64,000 nucleotides of DNA from Cysteiniphilum litorale (lineage in GTDB: Bacteria; Pseudomonadota; Gammaproteobacteria; Francisellales; Francisellaceae), in NCBI RefSeq assembly GCF_003428165.1, contig NZ_QLIQ01000001.1, forward strand, positions 62,001 through 126,000, given 5' to 3'. The notes below the pieces were generated by a model. It had not been told where the DNA came from. It saw only the letters and a list, made by a program, of their open reading frames with translations, and ran no database searches. Shown one piece after another: positions 28,374-37,081 of this stretch; positions within the stretch are counted from its first letter, which is position 1, and each line of letters opens with the position of its first letter. The translations under genes were made by a program, and so were the position numbers.

Positions 28374-31300
28374 ATGTCAAAATTTAATTACAAAAGTTTA
28401 TACCTTATCTCATTAGCAACGGTTTTAAGTGCCTGCGGGGGCGGTGGTGGCGGTGGAGGATCCGAAGATCCTTCACCTACACTTGATCCAGTGGTTGGTG
28501 TTCAGCCGAAACTTGCCATTGCCAGTAGCGTATCTGAAAGCTATATGAGTGATAGTAGTGCCATGCTTGAGATGCAATTTATGGTTGAAGATGTTAATCA
28601 TTTGCAAGTCAAAGCGGCAAACCAAAGTACACATTTGAAAATTCTAAGCAAAGAAGTCGTTAAAACAAGCTTAGATGATAGTAGTGTAACTATAACCACA
28701 GTTGATAATAGCAGCTGTGTCATCAATAAAGAAATGACAATGGGTGAGTCATGTAGTGATACGTGGAGTGCGTCAACTTCCAAAGAGTCCGATCAATTTG
28801 AGGGAAAGATTGTTTACAATACCAATGTCGGAAAGGCCGAAACTGATATTAAGCTCACCTTTAAATCACCAGATGATCCTGAGTTTAATATGGATAAGTT
28901 TAGCATTACCAATATCTCGCCAATCGGTACGGGTATGCAAAGCGAAATAACCATCAGTAATGCCACAGCTCGCGCGATTAATAACCCTGAGATTATTTTT
29001 CCAGCAACTATTCAAGCTTATGTGAAAAATATTCAAGCGCCAATTGAGATAACAAGTGGTCAAAGCGTCAAAATAAGCTTTGAAATAGAGGACTCACAAG
29101 CTGCCCTTGATGCACTTAAGCTGTGGCAAGAGCAAATGGTCAGTGATCCTAATGCGTTAATTCAATACAAAAGCGCATCTTTTCCCACTCAGGTCTATGA
29201 AGTAAGGCCAACGATTTATCTGCAAGAGCTTAAACTAGCAACATCGAGCTTGAATAAATTTATCGAAAGTGAGGGAGTTTACTCTGCCGTTGTATCATTG
29301 TTGAATGTCAGTGGCAAAACCATCAACGATATATCGATCGCTATAGCACCACAAACGGATGATATCAGTGTTGATTTGTCAACATGCACTTTGCCATTAG
29401 CGTTTAATAAAAGTTGTTTGGTTAAAGTCACTGTTTCCCCTGAGATTGCTCAAAAAGCAGTGGCTGGATACAGTCATGATGTAAGCTTTGTTGGTGTGGA
29501 TATTGCCTATCGTGAGCCAACGATTTTGCAAGTTAATATGCCAAATGATGTCACTTTACAAATTGGACAAAATAGTACCTTTTTAGCAAACTATCAAAAC
29601 CAAATTGAGATTCAAAATAATTCACTACTGTATTGGCTGCCATCTAATGAACTTCAAGGCTATCAAATAGTTGATGCCAATGATGAGGTGATTGCATCCG
29701 ATCGAGTTGAAGTCAGTGATGGTATAAAAACACCATCATGTACAGCTGTCGCATCCTTAGCCAAAGGGCAGTCTTGTTACTTGACAGTGAAACCTAATGA
29801 CAGTGTTGAAAATGATCAGTTATTTCTAAAGCTATCAGATACCAATCATGATGCATTGCCTAAGCTGTCATTACCCAATTACAGTAGTAATGGCATACAA
29901 CCAAGTAATCAGCTTAATCCAGAGGCGATTGTCAAAGATCGAGATCTTACTGTTTACTATACGATTGCACCAGCTGTTGAGAAGGTTTATAAATCATTTG
30001 AATTAGTTAATATCCCAGAAGCGGTAGAAGATGCAAGCATTACAAATAGTTGTGTGAGTGGTAGTACAGTGAGTGCGCTGTCGCCTTGTCAGCTAAAGAT
30101 CAATATTCCAGCAGCGGTAATCACAGATAAAACCTTTGCACCGGATTTACGCATTCATTGGCAAGATGATACAACGGCAGAAAGCAAATTATTGGTTGAA
30201 ATCAAAGATCCTGCAGCCAATGATGATTTGACTAAATTAAATGAGTTAACGCTTTTAGAGCCATTATCAAGTTATATCGATATCGATCAGACAAGTCTGC
30301 AAATTACGCTCAATAACAATACCGCAAGAGTACTCTCTGGTGTGCAGTTAAACTTTAATCAAAGTTGGGTTGGCGAGTTATTTGACTTATCAGTTGTCAG
30401 GCAATTACATTCAATTGCTGTGAATGATAGCTATACGCTACATGTGCCATTGCAACAGGGCAAAACGACAGAGGATCTGCATCAAGCTGTAAAAGATCAT
30501 GCTGATGAGATCTTTAGTAATCATGTTAATGGCGATACTTTGGGGAGTGTGCTTGATATTCATACCAGTAATTCTCTTAGCAAGTATTATCCTGAGTTTC
30601 GTGTTGATATCATGCCATACATAGATATGCCGCAAACCCCATTATCACAAGAAATGGACTATCAATTGATTTATACTAAACCAGTGAGTCAGTACGTTAA
30701 AGTCACCAATCCAACGATATATAATTACATGATCAGTTTTAATGAGAGTTTACCTAATGGCATAACCCGAGTAATGACTGGAAGTATCGATGACTTAGCA
30801 AACTGTAGTGAAATAGGGCAATTAGCTGCGGGGCAATCATGTGCTGCTATTTTTGAAGCCAGCGCAAGCGCTGTAGAATCAAGTGGTAATCATGCTGAGA
30901 TCATATTAACAGAAGCTGATGGTAATTTACCTAGTACGCTGTTAGATATTAGCTTTAAAACGAATTATGTTTATCAGGTAAATTATGTTATTGCTGATCA
31001 ACCGCTAGAGATACCAGAAACATCTAGCTTGGCTTTTTATGATATTGAATTAGTCAATAATGAACCGGATGTACAATGGGTTCCATCAATGGATATCAGT
31101 GATTATTATCTTTCAGGTAGTTTAGAAGGTCTTGAGATTTTGCCAGCTGCTGAGGGCAAAAATAGTTGCACGCTAGGGGCAAGCGTTGCCTTTGGCGAGT
31201 CTTGTTATTTACAACTCAGTGTTAGCCAAACAACGCCAGCAGGTGATTATGATCTGCTACTTAATGAGGGCAATAGTAATTTAGCGGGTGATGAGATTAA

Positions 31301-32552
31301 GGCAGGTAGGTTGTCGATTATTAAGAAAGGCAATACCCAGATCAATGTTGTTGGTCAATATCAGGATATTTATTTATCTAAAGTTTATTTAAATCAAAGT
31401 ATTAGGCTCAAAATCACTCCGCCAAGTAACTGGCTTGATTACACCAAAGGTGAAGATCTTGTGTATGAAGCATCGTTTCAAAATGCGCAATCAATGAGTT
31501 CACAATCACCACCTAAATGCACGATTAGTAAATCTACTCCAACGAAACCATGCTATATCTGGCTTGAAGTAACAGCACTTAAATCAGGGTTTACTACCCT
31601 TGATGTTAATATAACAGAGGTAGGTTCTGCGAAGATGAAACCTAATATTAAAAACCCTCAATTTTCGATTAATATTCTTAGTGATACTTGGGCATCTGTA
31701 TCTGCTGGAGGATATCATACCTGTGCAACAACAAAGGCAGGTTATACTTACTGTTGGGGACGAAATAATGTAGGTCAACTAGGTAACAGGACGACGGTTG
31801 ATAGTAATCGTCCTTTACAACCTGTTACTATTTCCCGAAATTACCCAGATTTCTATATTGGAAAATTTAAACGTGTAGAAGCTGGGCGCTATCACTCATG
31901 TGGTATTACGCTTGAGGGAGATGTCTACTGTTGGGGTGATAATAAACATTTGGAGACAATTGGGAATCCTGGAGTAGTCTATTCATCTTATGGTTTCTAT
32001 GTTACAGGTAAATCTACTGAAGATAGTAGAGAGATTATTGATCTTTCATTAGGTAATGGTGTGAGCTGTCTTTTGAGAGACCATAATGTGCCCTCTGAAA
32101 AATCTAATGCCTATTGCTGGGGCAAAAATGATAAAGGGCAGTTAGGGCGTTCTTTTGCATCTCCAAATGGTCTTTCTTATGGAGACAGCGTACCTGTGGC
32201 ATCGCAATATTCATTTTGGGACATTGATGTGGGTGGTTATGACCATGTTTGCGCTATTCAAAAAGGAGATAATTTTCCAGTGCGTTGTTGGGGAGGGAAC
32301 GAGGTTGGACAGTTAGGTATGGGATATATTAGTGCATTTCATGCAGAGTTGGTTGGTCATGTTTACTTCAAAGGTGCAGATAAAAAAAAGCTAAGTCCAG
32401 TATCTAATCTTTCGTCTGGCTATGCACACAGCTGTGCTACACTGATGGGAGAATATAGTAACGTCTTTTGTTGGGGAATTAATATTTTTGGTCAGCTTGG
32501 TAATGGACAGTCTGGTTATAAGGTCTATGAGGTAAAGGCGGTTAATGCATAA
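28374..32552 (+). CDS. RCC1-like giant lipoprotein, truncated by a duplication-generated stop
   Basis: The reading frame gives 1392 residues from the ATG at 28374 (AAGGAGG upstream; identical start and lipobox to the gene at 23869, C21 plus a Gly tether). Beta modules fill about 40-1100 and RCC1-like repeats start near residue 1105. Only five blades are present before the TAA at 32550-32552, which lies exactly at the junction of a 1192-bp tandem duplication. Removing one copy restores a single frame from 28374 to 34113 (1515 residues, seven blades), matching the size of its paralogues. The protein as encoded probably has an open, incomplete propeller. A true mutation is likely, but an assembly artefact is not excluded. 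Confidence 0.8.
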   Translation: MSKFNYKSLYLISLATVLSACGGGGGGGGSEDPSPTLDPVVGVQPKLAIASSVSESYMSDSSAMLEMQFMVEDVNHLQVKAANQSTHLKILSKEVVKTSLDDSSVTITTVDNSSCVINKEMTMGESCSDTWSASTSKESDQFEGKIVYNTNVGKAETDIKLTFKSPDDPEFNMDKFSITNISPIGTGMQSEITISNATARAINNPEIIFPATIQAYVKNIQAPIEITSGQSVKISFEIEDSQAALDALKLWQEQMVSDPNALIQYKSASFPTQVYEVRPTIYLQELKLATSSLNKFIESEGVYSAVVSLLNVSGKTINDISIAIAPQTDDISVDLSTCTLPLAFNKSCLVKVTVSPEIAQKAVAGYSHDVSFVGVDIAYREPTILQVNMPNDVTLQIGQNSTFLANYQNQIEIQNNSLLYWLPSNELQGYQIVDANDEVIASDRVEVSDGIKTPSCTAVASLAKGQSCYLTVKPNDSVENDQLFLKLSDTNHDALPKLSLPNYSSNGIQPSNQLNPEAIVKDRDLTVYYTIAPAVEKVYKSFELVNIPEAVEDASITNSCVSGSTVSALSPCQLKINIPAAVITDKTFAPDLRIHWQDDTTAESKLLVEIKDPAANDDLTKLNELTLLEPLSSYIDIDQTSLQITLNNNTARVLSGVQLNFNQSWVGELFDLSVVRQLHSIAVNDSYTLHVPLQQGKTTEDLHQAVKDHADEIFSNHVNGDTLGSVLDIHTSNSLSKYYPEFRVDIMPYIDMPQTPLSQEMDYQLIYTKPVSQYVKVTNPTIYNYMISFNESLPNGITRVMTGSIDDLANCSEIGQLAAGQSCAAIFEASASAVESSGNHAEIILTEADGNLPSTLLDISFKTNYVYQVNYVIADQPLEIPETSSLAFYDIELVNNEPDVQWVPSMDISDYYLSGSLEGLEILPAAEGKNSCTLGASVAFGESCYLQLSVSQTTPAGDYDLLLNEGNSNLAGDEIKAGRLSIIKKGNTQINVVGQYQDIYLSKVYLNQSIRLKITPPSNWLDYTKGEDLVYEASFQNAQSMSSQSPPKCTISKSTPTKPCYIWLEVTALKSGFTTLDVNITEVGSAKMKPNIKNPQFSINILSDTWASVSAGGYHTCATTKAGYTYCWGRNNVGQLGNRTTVDSNRPLQPVTISRNYPDFYIGKFKRVEAGRYHSCGITLEGDVYCWGDNKHLETIGNPGVVYSSYGFYVTGKSTEDSREIIDLSLGNGVSCLLRDHNVPSEKSNAYCWGKNDKGQLGRSFASPNGLSYGDSVPVASQYSFWDIDVGGYDHVCAIQKGDNFPVRCWGGNEVGQLGMGYISAFHAELVGHVYFKGADKKKLSPVSNLSSGYAHSCATLMGEYSNVFCWGINIFGQLGNGQSGYKVYEVKAVNA
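31360..32551 (+). repeat. 1192-bp direct tandem duplication, copy 1
   Basis: Bases 31360-32551 match 32552-33743 at all but two positions I could find (32137 G vs 33329 A; 32139 C vs 33331 A). The copies abut with no spacer and no microhomology at the junction. The period is 3x397+1, so the frame shifts. Confidence 0.95.
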
Positions 32553-34113
32553 TCAGGATATTTATTTATCTAAAGTTTATTTAAATCAAAGTATTAGGCT
32601 CAAAATCACTCCGCCAAGTAACTGGCTTGATTACACCAAAGGTGAAGATCTTGTGTATGAAGCATCGTTTCAAAATGCGCAATCAATGAGTTCACAATCA
32701 CCACCTAAATGCACGATTAGTAAATCTACTCCAACGAAACCATGCTATATCTGGCTTGAAGTAACAGCACTTAAATCAGGGTTTACTACCCTTGATGTTA
32801 ATATAACAGAGGTAGGTTCTGCGAAGATGAAACCTAATATTAAAAACCCTCAATTTTCGATTAATATTCTTAGTGATACTTGGGCATCTGTATCTGCTGG
32901 AGGATATCATACCTGTGCAACAACAAAGGCAGGTTATACTTACTGTTGGGGACGAAATAATGTAGGTCAACTAGGTAACAGGACGACGGTTGATAGTAAT
33001 CGTCCTTTACAACCTGTTACTATTTCCCGAAATTACCCAGATTTCTATATTGGAAAATTTAAACGTGTAGAAGCTGGGCGCTATCACTCATGTGGTATTA
33101 CGCTTGAGGGAGATGTCTACTGTTGGGGTGATAATAAACATTTGGAGACAATTGGGAATCCTGGAGTAGTCTATTCATCTTATGGTTTCTATGTTACAGG
33201 TAAATCTACTGAAGATAGTAGAGAGATTATTGATCTTTCATTAGGTAATGGTGTGAGCTGTCTTTTGAGAGACCATAATGTGCCCTCTGAAAAATCTAAT
33301 GCCTATTGCTGGGGCAAAAATGATAAAGAGAAGTTAGGGCGTTCTTTTGCATCTCCAAATGGTCTTTCTTATGGAGACAGCGTACCTGTGGCATCGCAAT
33401 ATTCATTTTGGGACATTGATGTGGGTGGTTATGACCATGTTTGCGCTATTCAAAAAGGAGATAATTTTCCAGTGCGTTGTTGGGGAGGGAACGAGGTTGG
33501 ACAGTTAGGTATGGGATATATTAGTGCATTTCATGCAGAGTTGGTTGGTCATGTTTACTTCAAAGGTGCAGATAAAAAAAAGCTAAGTCCAGTATCTAAT
33601 CTTTCGTCTGGCTATGCACACAGCTGTGCTACACTGATGGGAGAATATAGTAACGTCTTTTGTTGGGGAATTAATATTTTTGGTCAGCTTGGTAATGGAC
33701 AGTCTGGTTATAAGGTCTATGAGGTAAAGGCGGTTAATGCATATCTAGATAGTATGATTCTCAAGCCAGATTCAATTCAAACAGGTAGTGAGTATAGCTG
33801 TGTTATCGTGAGTCAGAATGGTGGTGCTAACTTTAATAAGGTTGCTTGCTGGGGATCTGCAGGCTTTGGGCAGATGGGTGTTAGCAACATGGGTACAAAT
33901 AGATTAAGACCTGAAATTGTGATGGATTTTTCTGATAAGCTTCGCGAGATTCATCAGCTGACACTTGGAGAGCATCACACCTGTGTTTTAGGTGAGTCAA
34001 ATACAAACCGTGAGGTTAATCGCATATTTTGCACAGGGTCTAATCTTTATGGTCAAGTCGGGGGTACTTCACAGGATGTAACGACACCTATTGAGATCCA
34101 TTACCCACGTTAA
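32545..34113 (+). CDS. Orphan 3' fragment of the split RCC1 lipoprotein (probable pseudogene part)
   Basis: An open frame of 522 residues starting at an ATG created at the duplication junction. It contains the end of the last beta module and all seven RCC1-like blades (from about residue 113), including the two blades missing from the truncated upstream product. It has no signal peptide, no lipobox and no clear SD, and it overlaps the upstream stop by 8 bases. If translated, for example by coupling at the ATGCATAA overlap, the product would stay in the cytoplasm. It is best read as the detached 3' end of the ancestral 1515-residue gene rather than as an independent gene. Confidence 0.75.
   Translation: MHNQDIYLSKVYLNQSIRLKITPPSNWLDYTKGEDLVYEASFQNAQSMSSQSPPKCTISKSTPTKPCYIWLEVTALKSGFTTLDVNITEVGSAKMKPNIKNPQFSINILSDTWASVSAGGYHTCATTKAGYTYCWGRNNVGQLGNRTTVDSNRPLQPVTISRNYPDFYIGKFKRVEAGRYHSCGITLEGDVYCWGDNKHLETIGNPGVVYSSYGFYVTGKSTEDSREIIDLSLGNGVSCLLRDHNVPSEKSNAYCWGKNDKEKLGRSFASPNGLSYGDSVPVASQYSFWDIDVGGYDHVCAIQKGDNFPVRCWGGNEVGQLGMGYISAFHAELVGHVYFKGADKKKLSPVSNLSSGYAHSCATLMGEYSNVFCWGINIFGQLGNGQSGYKVYEVKAVNAYLDSMILKPDSIQTGSEYSCVIVSQNGGANFNKVACWGSAGFGQMGVSNMGTNRLRPEIVMDFSDKLREIHQLTLGEHHTCVLGESNTNREVNRIFCTGSNLYGQVGGTSQDVTTPIEIHYPR
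32552..33743 (+). repeat. 1192-bp direct tandem duplication, copy 2
   Basis: Second copy of the unit described at 31360-32551. It continues in frame into the unique 3' end of the ancestral gene (33744-34113). The two substitutions turn the RCC1 motif GQLG of copy 1 into EKLG. Confidence 0.95.
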
Positions 34114-34159
34114 GCTAAAGCAAGAAATTCTTCTGACCCTGATCTTGTTTATTTAATTT

Positions 34160-34196
34160 AAATGACTTTCAGCTTTACTGGAGGTCATTTTTTTTT
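34160..34196 (+). terminator. Rho-independent terminator after the lipoprotein locus
   Basis: A 13-bp stem (AAATGACTTTCAG / CTGGAGGTCATTT, with G-U pairs) and a 5-nt loop is followed by a run of T that continues the stem's last T's (nine T in all, to 34196). It lies 47 bases after the stop at 34113 and is the clearest intrinsic terminator in the window. Confidence 0.85.
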
Positions 34197-34384
34197 GAAG
34201 TTTTTAAAATTATGATGAAATACTCAGGTTAAGTATATTCACTTGAATGGGAATATTTGGTGATATTTTGGTATCAAAAAAGATACAGGCTATTACACCC
34301 ATGAAACAGCTATTTAATTTGATTTTGCTTAAACTGATCATGTTTTCACAAACAAGCATAACAACAAAACAAAGAGGAAATAAA

Positions 34385-34957
34385 ATGAGAAATACTAAAA
34401 AAATTATCGTCTCTAGCATCGTATTAGCAGTAGCAGCAGCAAGTTATTCAAGTGCTTTTGCAAGAGTTGATATTCCTACTGCTGCAGAGGTGAAAAACTC
34501 ATTATCAAATGATATTACTGTCACACAAGTAGGTGGTAATATGTGTCTGATGGGTGATGGTTTTGAAAAATTAGACAATAATCGCTTTCTACTAAAGTCA
34601 GGTACAACTGGGGTTATGAATTGCACTACTCCTATGTTTCAAAAAGGGCGCGGTGCAAAATTTGATGTGGGGCAAGATAAAAGTATTGCTTTTTTTAACC
34701 CAAATACAGGTAGTCCGCATGTTGATGGTTACAGAGGTGATATTAAGGATTTTGAAATATATCACGGGTATGCAATATCAAATTTCATGGATAACGACTA
34801 CAGTGGCATAGTTTACGAGAGTGTTAATGAGTCAAAACAGTCAATGAACGGCGTGTATCAATTAGGTGCGGATATTACTACAGCGATACCATTTTCAGTT
34901 AAAATGCCAAATGGTGGTAAAACCTATATCAACATTGGGACAACAGCACCTTTTTAA
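34385..34957 (+). CDS. Small exported protein of unknown function
   Basis: 190 residues from the ATG at 34385 (AAGAGGAA just upstream). A start further upstream is possible on paper, but it would bury a clear signal peptide (KKIIVSSIVLAVAAAS...AFA-RVD). The mature protein of about 165 residues has only two cysteines (in NMCLMGDG and MNCTTP), potentially a disulfide, and looks beta-rich with many Gly/Asn/Asp. I do not recognise the family. It follows the strong terminator that closes the lipoprotein locus and precedes two LysR genes, so it is probably a separate transcription unit. A periplasmic or secreted location is the only supported statement. Confidence 0.72.
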   Translation: MRNTKKIIVSSIVLAVAAASYSSAFARVDIPTAAEVKNSLSNDITVTQVGGNMCLMGDGFEKLDNNRFLLKSGTTGVMNCTTPMFQKGRGAKFDVGQDKSIAFFNPNTGSPHVDGYRGDIKDFEIYHGYAISNFMDNDYSGIVYESVNESKQSMNGVYQLGADITTAIPFSVKMPNGGKTYINIGTTAPF

Positions 34958-35136
34958 CAGCAACTACTAACAAGTAATACAACTGTAACCTGTGATCATC
35001 ATTCGCCGGTTACACACTTAAGTCCAGATAATATCCGATGGTGATCGTTAAGGCAGAGATAAGTTTTAACTTACCTGTCAATTTAAGGATTGCCATCTAT
35101 ACTTCATATAATCATTGATATAAAGGATGATATAAG

Positions 35137-36036
35137 ATGGACAATGAAGATGTTCAGGTTTTACGCTTGTTACTTACCGGCGCTAAGGTAACTGAGATTG
35201 GTGAGCAAATTAATTTATCGCAACCAGCGGTAACTGCACGCATTAATAAACTTAGAAAGTATTTTGATGATCCGCTATTGGTGCGAGATGGCAAAGAGAT
35301 GGTACTAACTGCTAAAGCTCTGTCGCTTAGCAATGCGATAACGCGCTTACATGAAAGTATTCAAAGTCTTTATCCTATTGAGCATTTTGATGCTAAAAAC
35401 ACACCGAGTATTATTAATTTGTATATATCTGATGGGCATTACTATTTTTGTTTTGAAGAGTATATTGATGCAATTTATGAGGTCAGTGATTTGCATGAAG
35501 TGCGCATTACGGTATTCCCATTAGAGTCAGGTATTGAAGGGCGCTATGATTTTCAAAATGCCGACATTATTATTGGCACGGTGTATCCAATAAAAGGCTT
35601 TACTCAGGAAATTATTGCTTGGGATCAGTATCAATTGGTTCATCAGGTGAGACCTTTAAAAAATACTAAAAAAATAACGATGCAGCAGTATGTGAAATTA
35701 CCACATGTTGTATTTGCAAGAGAGGATGAGAGCAATCCATTTTTAGAGTATTTATCAAGACCGGATCCTAGAAATATTAAATTGCGTACCAACAATATAA
35801 ACGTTGCTTATCCACACCTTGCTCAAGGGAGATGTGTAGCAACGCTTGGTGAGTCTTTTGCCAAAGAGCATGGATTGGCGTACTTGCCATTACCTTTTTT
35901 TACACCCGAGATTCCGATTGCATTGTCATACCCAAATTTCTTACAGATTGATGCTAAAAATCGTTGGTTAAGAAATCTATGTGCCAAAGTTATCCGCACT
36001 AAAGCTCGTGCGCTTAACTTAAAGCTTGGAGTATAA
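35137..36036 (+). CDS. LysR-type transcriptional regulator (first of a tandem pair)
   Basis: 299 residues. The N-terminal HTH (about 1-60) reads EIGEQINLSQPAVTARINKLRKYFDDPLLVRDGK, followed by a LysR effector domain. AAAGGATG precedes the ATG. The C-terminal half contains RPDPRNIKLR and a late NRWLRNLCAKV block, both nearly repeated in the next gene (IPDPRNIKLR, NRWLRELCERV), so the two arose by duplication or are close paralogues. Only 5 bases separate them, which implies co-transcription. The ligand and targets are unknown; the neighbouring exported protein is one candidate target. Confidence 0.85.
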   Translation: MDNEDVQVLRLLLTGAKVTEIGEQINLSQPAVTARINKLRKYFDDPLLVRDGKEMVLTAKALSLSNAITRLHESIQSLYPIEHFDAKNTPSIINLYISDGHYYFCFEEYIDAIYEVSDLHEVRITVFPLESGIEGRYDFQNADIIIGTVYPIKGFTQEIIAWDQYQLVHQVRPLKNTKKITMQQYVKLPHVVFAREDESNPFLEYLSRPDPRNIKLRTNNINVAYPHLAQGRCVATLGESFAKEHGLAYLPLPFFTPEIPIALSYPNFLQIDAKNRWLRNLCAKVIRTKARALNLKLGV

Positions 36037-36041
36037 ATCTT

Positions 36042-36923
36042 ATGGACATAAAAGATTATCTTGTATTACAAACCTTAATTACTGAGCGCAGTCTTAGTAA
36101 GACAGCGAAACTTATGAATATGTCACAGCCTGGCGTGACCTTGCGTTTAAATAAAATACGCAATGAGCTTAAAGATCAAATATTGGTGCGCAATGGTCAT
36201 AATATGGAGCTTACGGCAAAAGCACATGCGATATTGTCAACCTTGCAGCAAATTAATCATGAGTTTGTTGCTATCTTGCCAAATTTACAGCAGTTTGATC
36301 CATATAAAACACCCGCTCAGTTTACCATTCATGTTATTGAAATTGCTTATGATGTTATTGCTGAGCGCTTGATCAATGAAATACAGCGCTATAACAAAGA
36401 TCATGTGATCTCGCTACAGATTTTTCAAGGGGTCTATAACTATGAATATGTACATCAATTTGATAAAGCAGATGTTATTATCGGCTTCTATGAACATTTA
36501 TCAAATTTTGGTGTTAAAGTCATTGCTGAAGATGGTTTTGTTTTAGCTTATGATCGTTACCCATTGACACAAAAAGCAATTGATTATGAGACATATATCA
36601 ACTTACCACATGTTGCCCACAGCATTAGTAGTGATGACAACCTATTTGTTCAAACCTATTTAGGAATTCCCGATCCAAGAAATATAAAGTTAAGATGTGC
36701 AAGGATTGATCGAATCGTCTCACTGTTAAAAGATCGATATGTGGCAACTTTACCTTTAAACTACGCTTTATATAAAGGGTTAAATGTTGTTCCTTTACCA
36801 TTTGAAACAGCGAAAGTGCCAGTAACGTTGGCTTATCCTAAACGTCTTGAGCATAATGTGCAAAATAGATGGCTTAGAGAGCTGTGTGAACGAGTGTGTT
36901 TAGAATGTATCAATGCGTTGTAG
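36042..36923 (+). CDS. LysR-type transcriptional regulator (second of a tandem pair)
   Basis: 293 residues with a LysR HTH (LSKTAKLMNMSQPGVTLRLNKI) and an effector domain sharing PDPRNIKLR and the NRWLRELCERV tail with its upstream partner. TTGGAG precedes the ATG, inside the end of the upstream gene. LysR proteins act as tetramers, so two co-expressed paralogues might form mixed oligomers (inference). No clear terminator follows before guaA, whose own -10-like sequence lies about 115 bases downstream. Confidence 0.85.
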   Translation: MDIKDYLVLQTLITERSLSKTAKLMNMSQPGVTLRLNKIRNELKDQILVRNGHNMELTAKAHAILSTLQQINHEFVAILPNLQQFDPYKTPAQFTIHVIEIAYDVIAERLINEIQRYNKDHVISLQIFQGVYNYEYVHQFDKADVIIGFYEHLSNFGVKVIAEDGFVLAYDRYPLTQKAIDYETYINLPHVAHSISSDDNLFVQTYLGIPDPRNIKLRCARIDRIVSLLKDRYVATLPLNYALYKGLNVVPLPFETAKVPVTLAYPKRLEHNVQNRWLRELCERVCLECINAL

Positions 36924-37037
36924 TATTTTCCATTAATGAATACGATTGCATTTTGCCATTTGCTTATAGGTAACTCCAGTGAGTAACGCCAAGCAAAATA
37001 CAAGGCAAAAAATCTGTAAAATAATTGACGATGGGTA

Positions 37038-37043
37038 TATAAT
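37038..37043 (+). promoter_or_regulatory. Candidate -10 box for guaA
   Basis: A perfect TATAAT lies 38 bases before the guaA ATG. The only good upstream hexamer, TTGACG at 37025-37030, is just 7 bases away and cannot be its -35, so the promoter is incomplete on the page. Medium-low confidence. Confidence 0.35.
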
Positions 37044-37081
37044 CGCGGGCAGTTTTTAATGTGGTGATGAGTGTTTCCTGT

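Noticed and set aside
11431-34113. RCC1 lipoproteins as Legionella-type Ran-activating effectors
   Set aside because: They carry lipoprotein signals and Cys pairs indicating the cell envelope or outside, not injected cytosolic proteins.
37025-37043. TTGACG plus TATAAT as a complete guaA promoter
   Set aside because: Spacing is 7 bases instead of about 17, so the two boxes cannot work together.
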